Source: Alphaproteobacteria bacterium
Lineage (GTDB): Bacteria > Pseudomonadota > Alphaproteobacteria > Bin95
NCBI GenBank assembly: GCA_022827685.1
Contig: JAJEIH010000148.1
Location: forward strand, 1-40,608
Direction of reading: 5' to 3'
DNA length: 40,608 nucleotides
The notes below the pieces were generated by a model, which ran no database searches, was not told where the DNA came from, and saw only the letters and a program-made list of their open reading frames with translations. Shown in pieces: positions 40,222 to 40,608 of this stretch. The position numbers were made by a program, and so were the translations under genes. The number at the start of each line of letters is the position of its first letter. The stretch's first letter is position 1.

Positions 40222-40509
40222 ATGGGCTATTGGGTCTATATCCTCGCAAGCGAACGCAACGGGACCCTCTATGTCGGCGTCACCAACGATCTGGCGCGGC
40301 GGGTGCAGGAGCACAGGAAGGGTGTGGTGCCCGGCTTCACCCGGACTTACGGCGTGACGCGGCTGGTCCATGCCGAGCCCCATGACGACATCCGCATCGC
40401 CATCGAGCGCGAGAAGCGCCTGAAGAAGTGGCGTCGAGCCTGGAAGCTTGCGCTTATCGAAGAGGGTAATCCCGGCTGGCGGGACCTCTATTTCGACCTG
40501 AACCGCTGA
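40222..40509 (+). CDS. Small GIY-YIG nuclease superfamily protein
   Basis: A 95-residue stand-alone GIY-YIG domain of the COG2827 / UPF0213-like type. The core strands are YWVYILAS and LYVGVTNDL, with the Arg of ARRVQEH and the Glu of IEREKRLKKWRR in the expected catalytic positions. These small proteins are widespread single-domain endonucleases of uncertain role. ATG 40222 has AAGGGAG about 9 nt upstream. It is enclosed by the exact 33-bp inverted repeat (39891-39923 and 40530-40562), and its own terminator is probably the right copy, 20 bases after the stop. Confidence 0.88.
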   Translation: MGYWVYILASERNGTLYVGVTNDLARRVQEHRKGVVPGFTRTYGVTRLVHAEPHDDIRIAIEREKRLKKWRRAWKLALIEEGNPGWRDLYFDLNR

Positions 40510-40529
40510 AGCTGCCGCGAGAACCGGTG

Positions 40530-40562
40530 CTGGACCCCGGCTCGGGGGCCGGGGTGACAATT
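40530..40562 (-). repeat. Right copy of the 33-bp inverted repeat
   Basis: Exact reverse complement of 39891-39923. Its hairpin (40534-40555) lies 20 bases after the GIY-YIG stop and ends in AATT, so it could act as the 3' end signal of that gene on the plus strand. Confidence 0.75.
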
Positions 40563-40608
40563 GAAGAGTCCGGGCAATGGCTGAAGGAGCCGGAGCCTTG
40601 CCCGCTTT

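Noticed and set aside
39841-40560. Minus-strand open frame of 239 codons antisense to the GIY-YIG gene
   Set aside because: It reads through the repeat copies and the tandem array and is Pro/Arg-rich; the plus-strand GIY-YIG domain is convincing.

Overview
The window comes from a GC-rich (by eye about two thirds G+C) Gram-negative genome. Gene content and style point to an alphaproteobacterium of the Rhodospirillales type: an NADP isocitrate dehydrogenase of the eukaryote-like class, a Mrp/DUF6494/DUF6505 cluster, a form II CoxL protein, soxYZ, many acyl-CoA dehydrogenases and 4-nt overlapping starts. The taxonomic call is an inference; there is no rRNA or tRNA in the window to anchor it.

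Layout. 1-277 holds intergenic repeat remnants. 278-2842 (+): cytochrome P450 and isocitrate dehydrogenase. 2891-6190 (-): an orphan CoxL-like molybdoenzyme subunit, a secreted DUF2059 protein and a NIPSNAP protein. 6270-8058 (+): a DUF169 protein coupled to an O-methyltransferase. 8062-13929 (-): a probable operon of MFS exporter, NtaA/DmoA-type flavin monooxygenase, L2HGDH-like FAD oxidoreductase, EamA transporter and an AliB-like acyl-CoA dehydrogenase whose catalytic-base position is Asp. 13995-16769 (+): an alpha/beta hydrolase, a 680-base non-coding stretch with short tandem repeats and an AT-rich island, and a CmcJ/NvfI-family oxidoreductase. 16819-18078 (-): an AAA/DUF4143 ATPase. 18248-21225 (+): acyl-CoA dehydrogenase, gentisate-dioxygenase-like cupin and TauD-family dioxygenase, tightly coupled. 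21286-23852: soxYZ facing a TsuA-like YeeE/YedE sulfur transporter, then a lipoprotein. 24091-26002: a divergent alanine racemase converging on an unusual fusion of a TupA-like binding domain and a cytochrome c domain. 26165-26395: an antitoxin pseudogene broken by one stop codon. 26544-29000 (+): DUF6494, Mrp, a ligase-fold protein lacking the catalytic Lys, and DUF6505, all joined by 4-nt overlaps. 29019-39844 (-): RND permease, M81 peptidase, a complete oligopeptide-type ABC importer and a deoxyribosyltransferase. 39891-40562: a GIY-YIG endonuclease gene bracketed by an exact 33-bp inverted repeat and preceded by a 30-bp tandem array.

How it fits together. Most genes look like accessory catabolism: uptake of peptides or small organics (Dpp-type ABC, EamA, MFS), oxidative attack (P450, flavin monooxygenase, two non-haem iron dioxygenases, CoxL) and CoA-ester oxidation (two acyl-CoA dehydrogenases). 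Sulfur handling is represented by soxYZ and the YeeE transporter without the catalytic Sox enzymes. The best candidate for an under-described system is the four-gene Mrp/ligase-like/DUF6494/DUF6505 operon, followed by the TupA-like/cytochrome c fusion.
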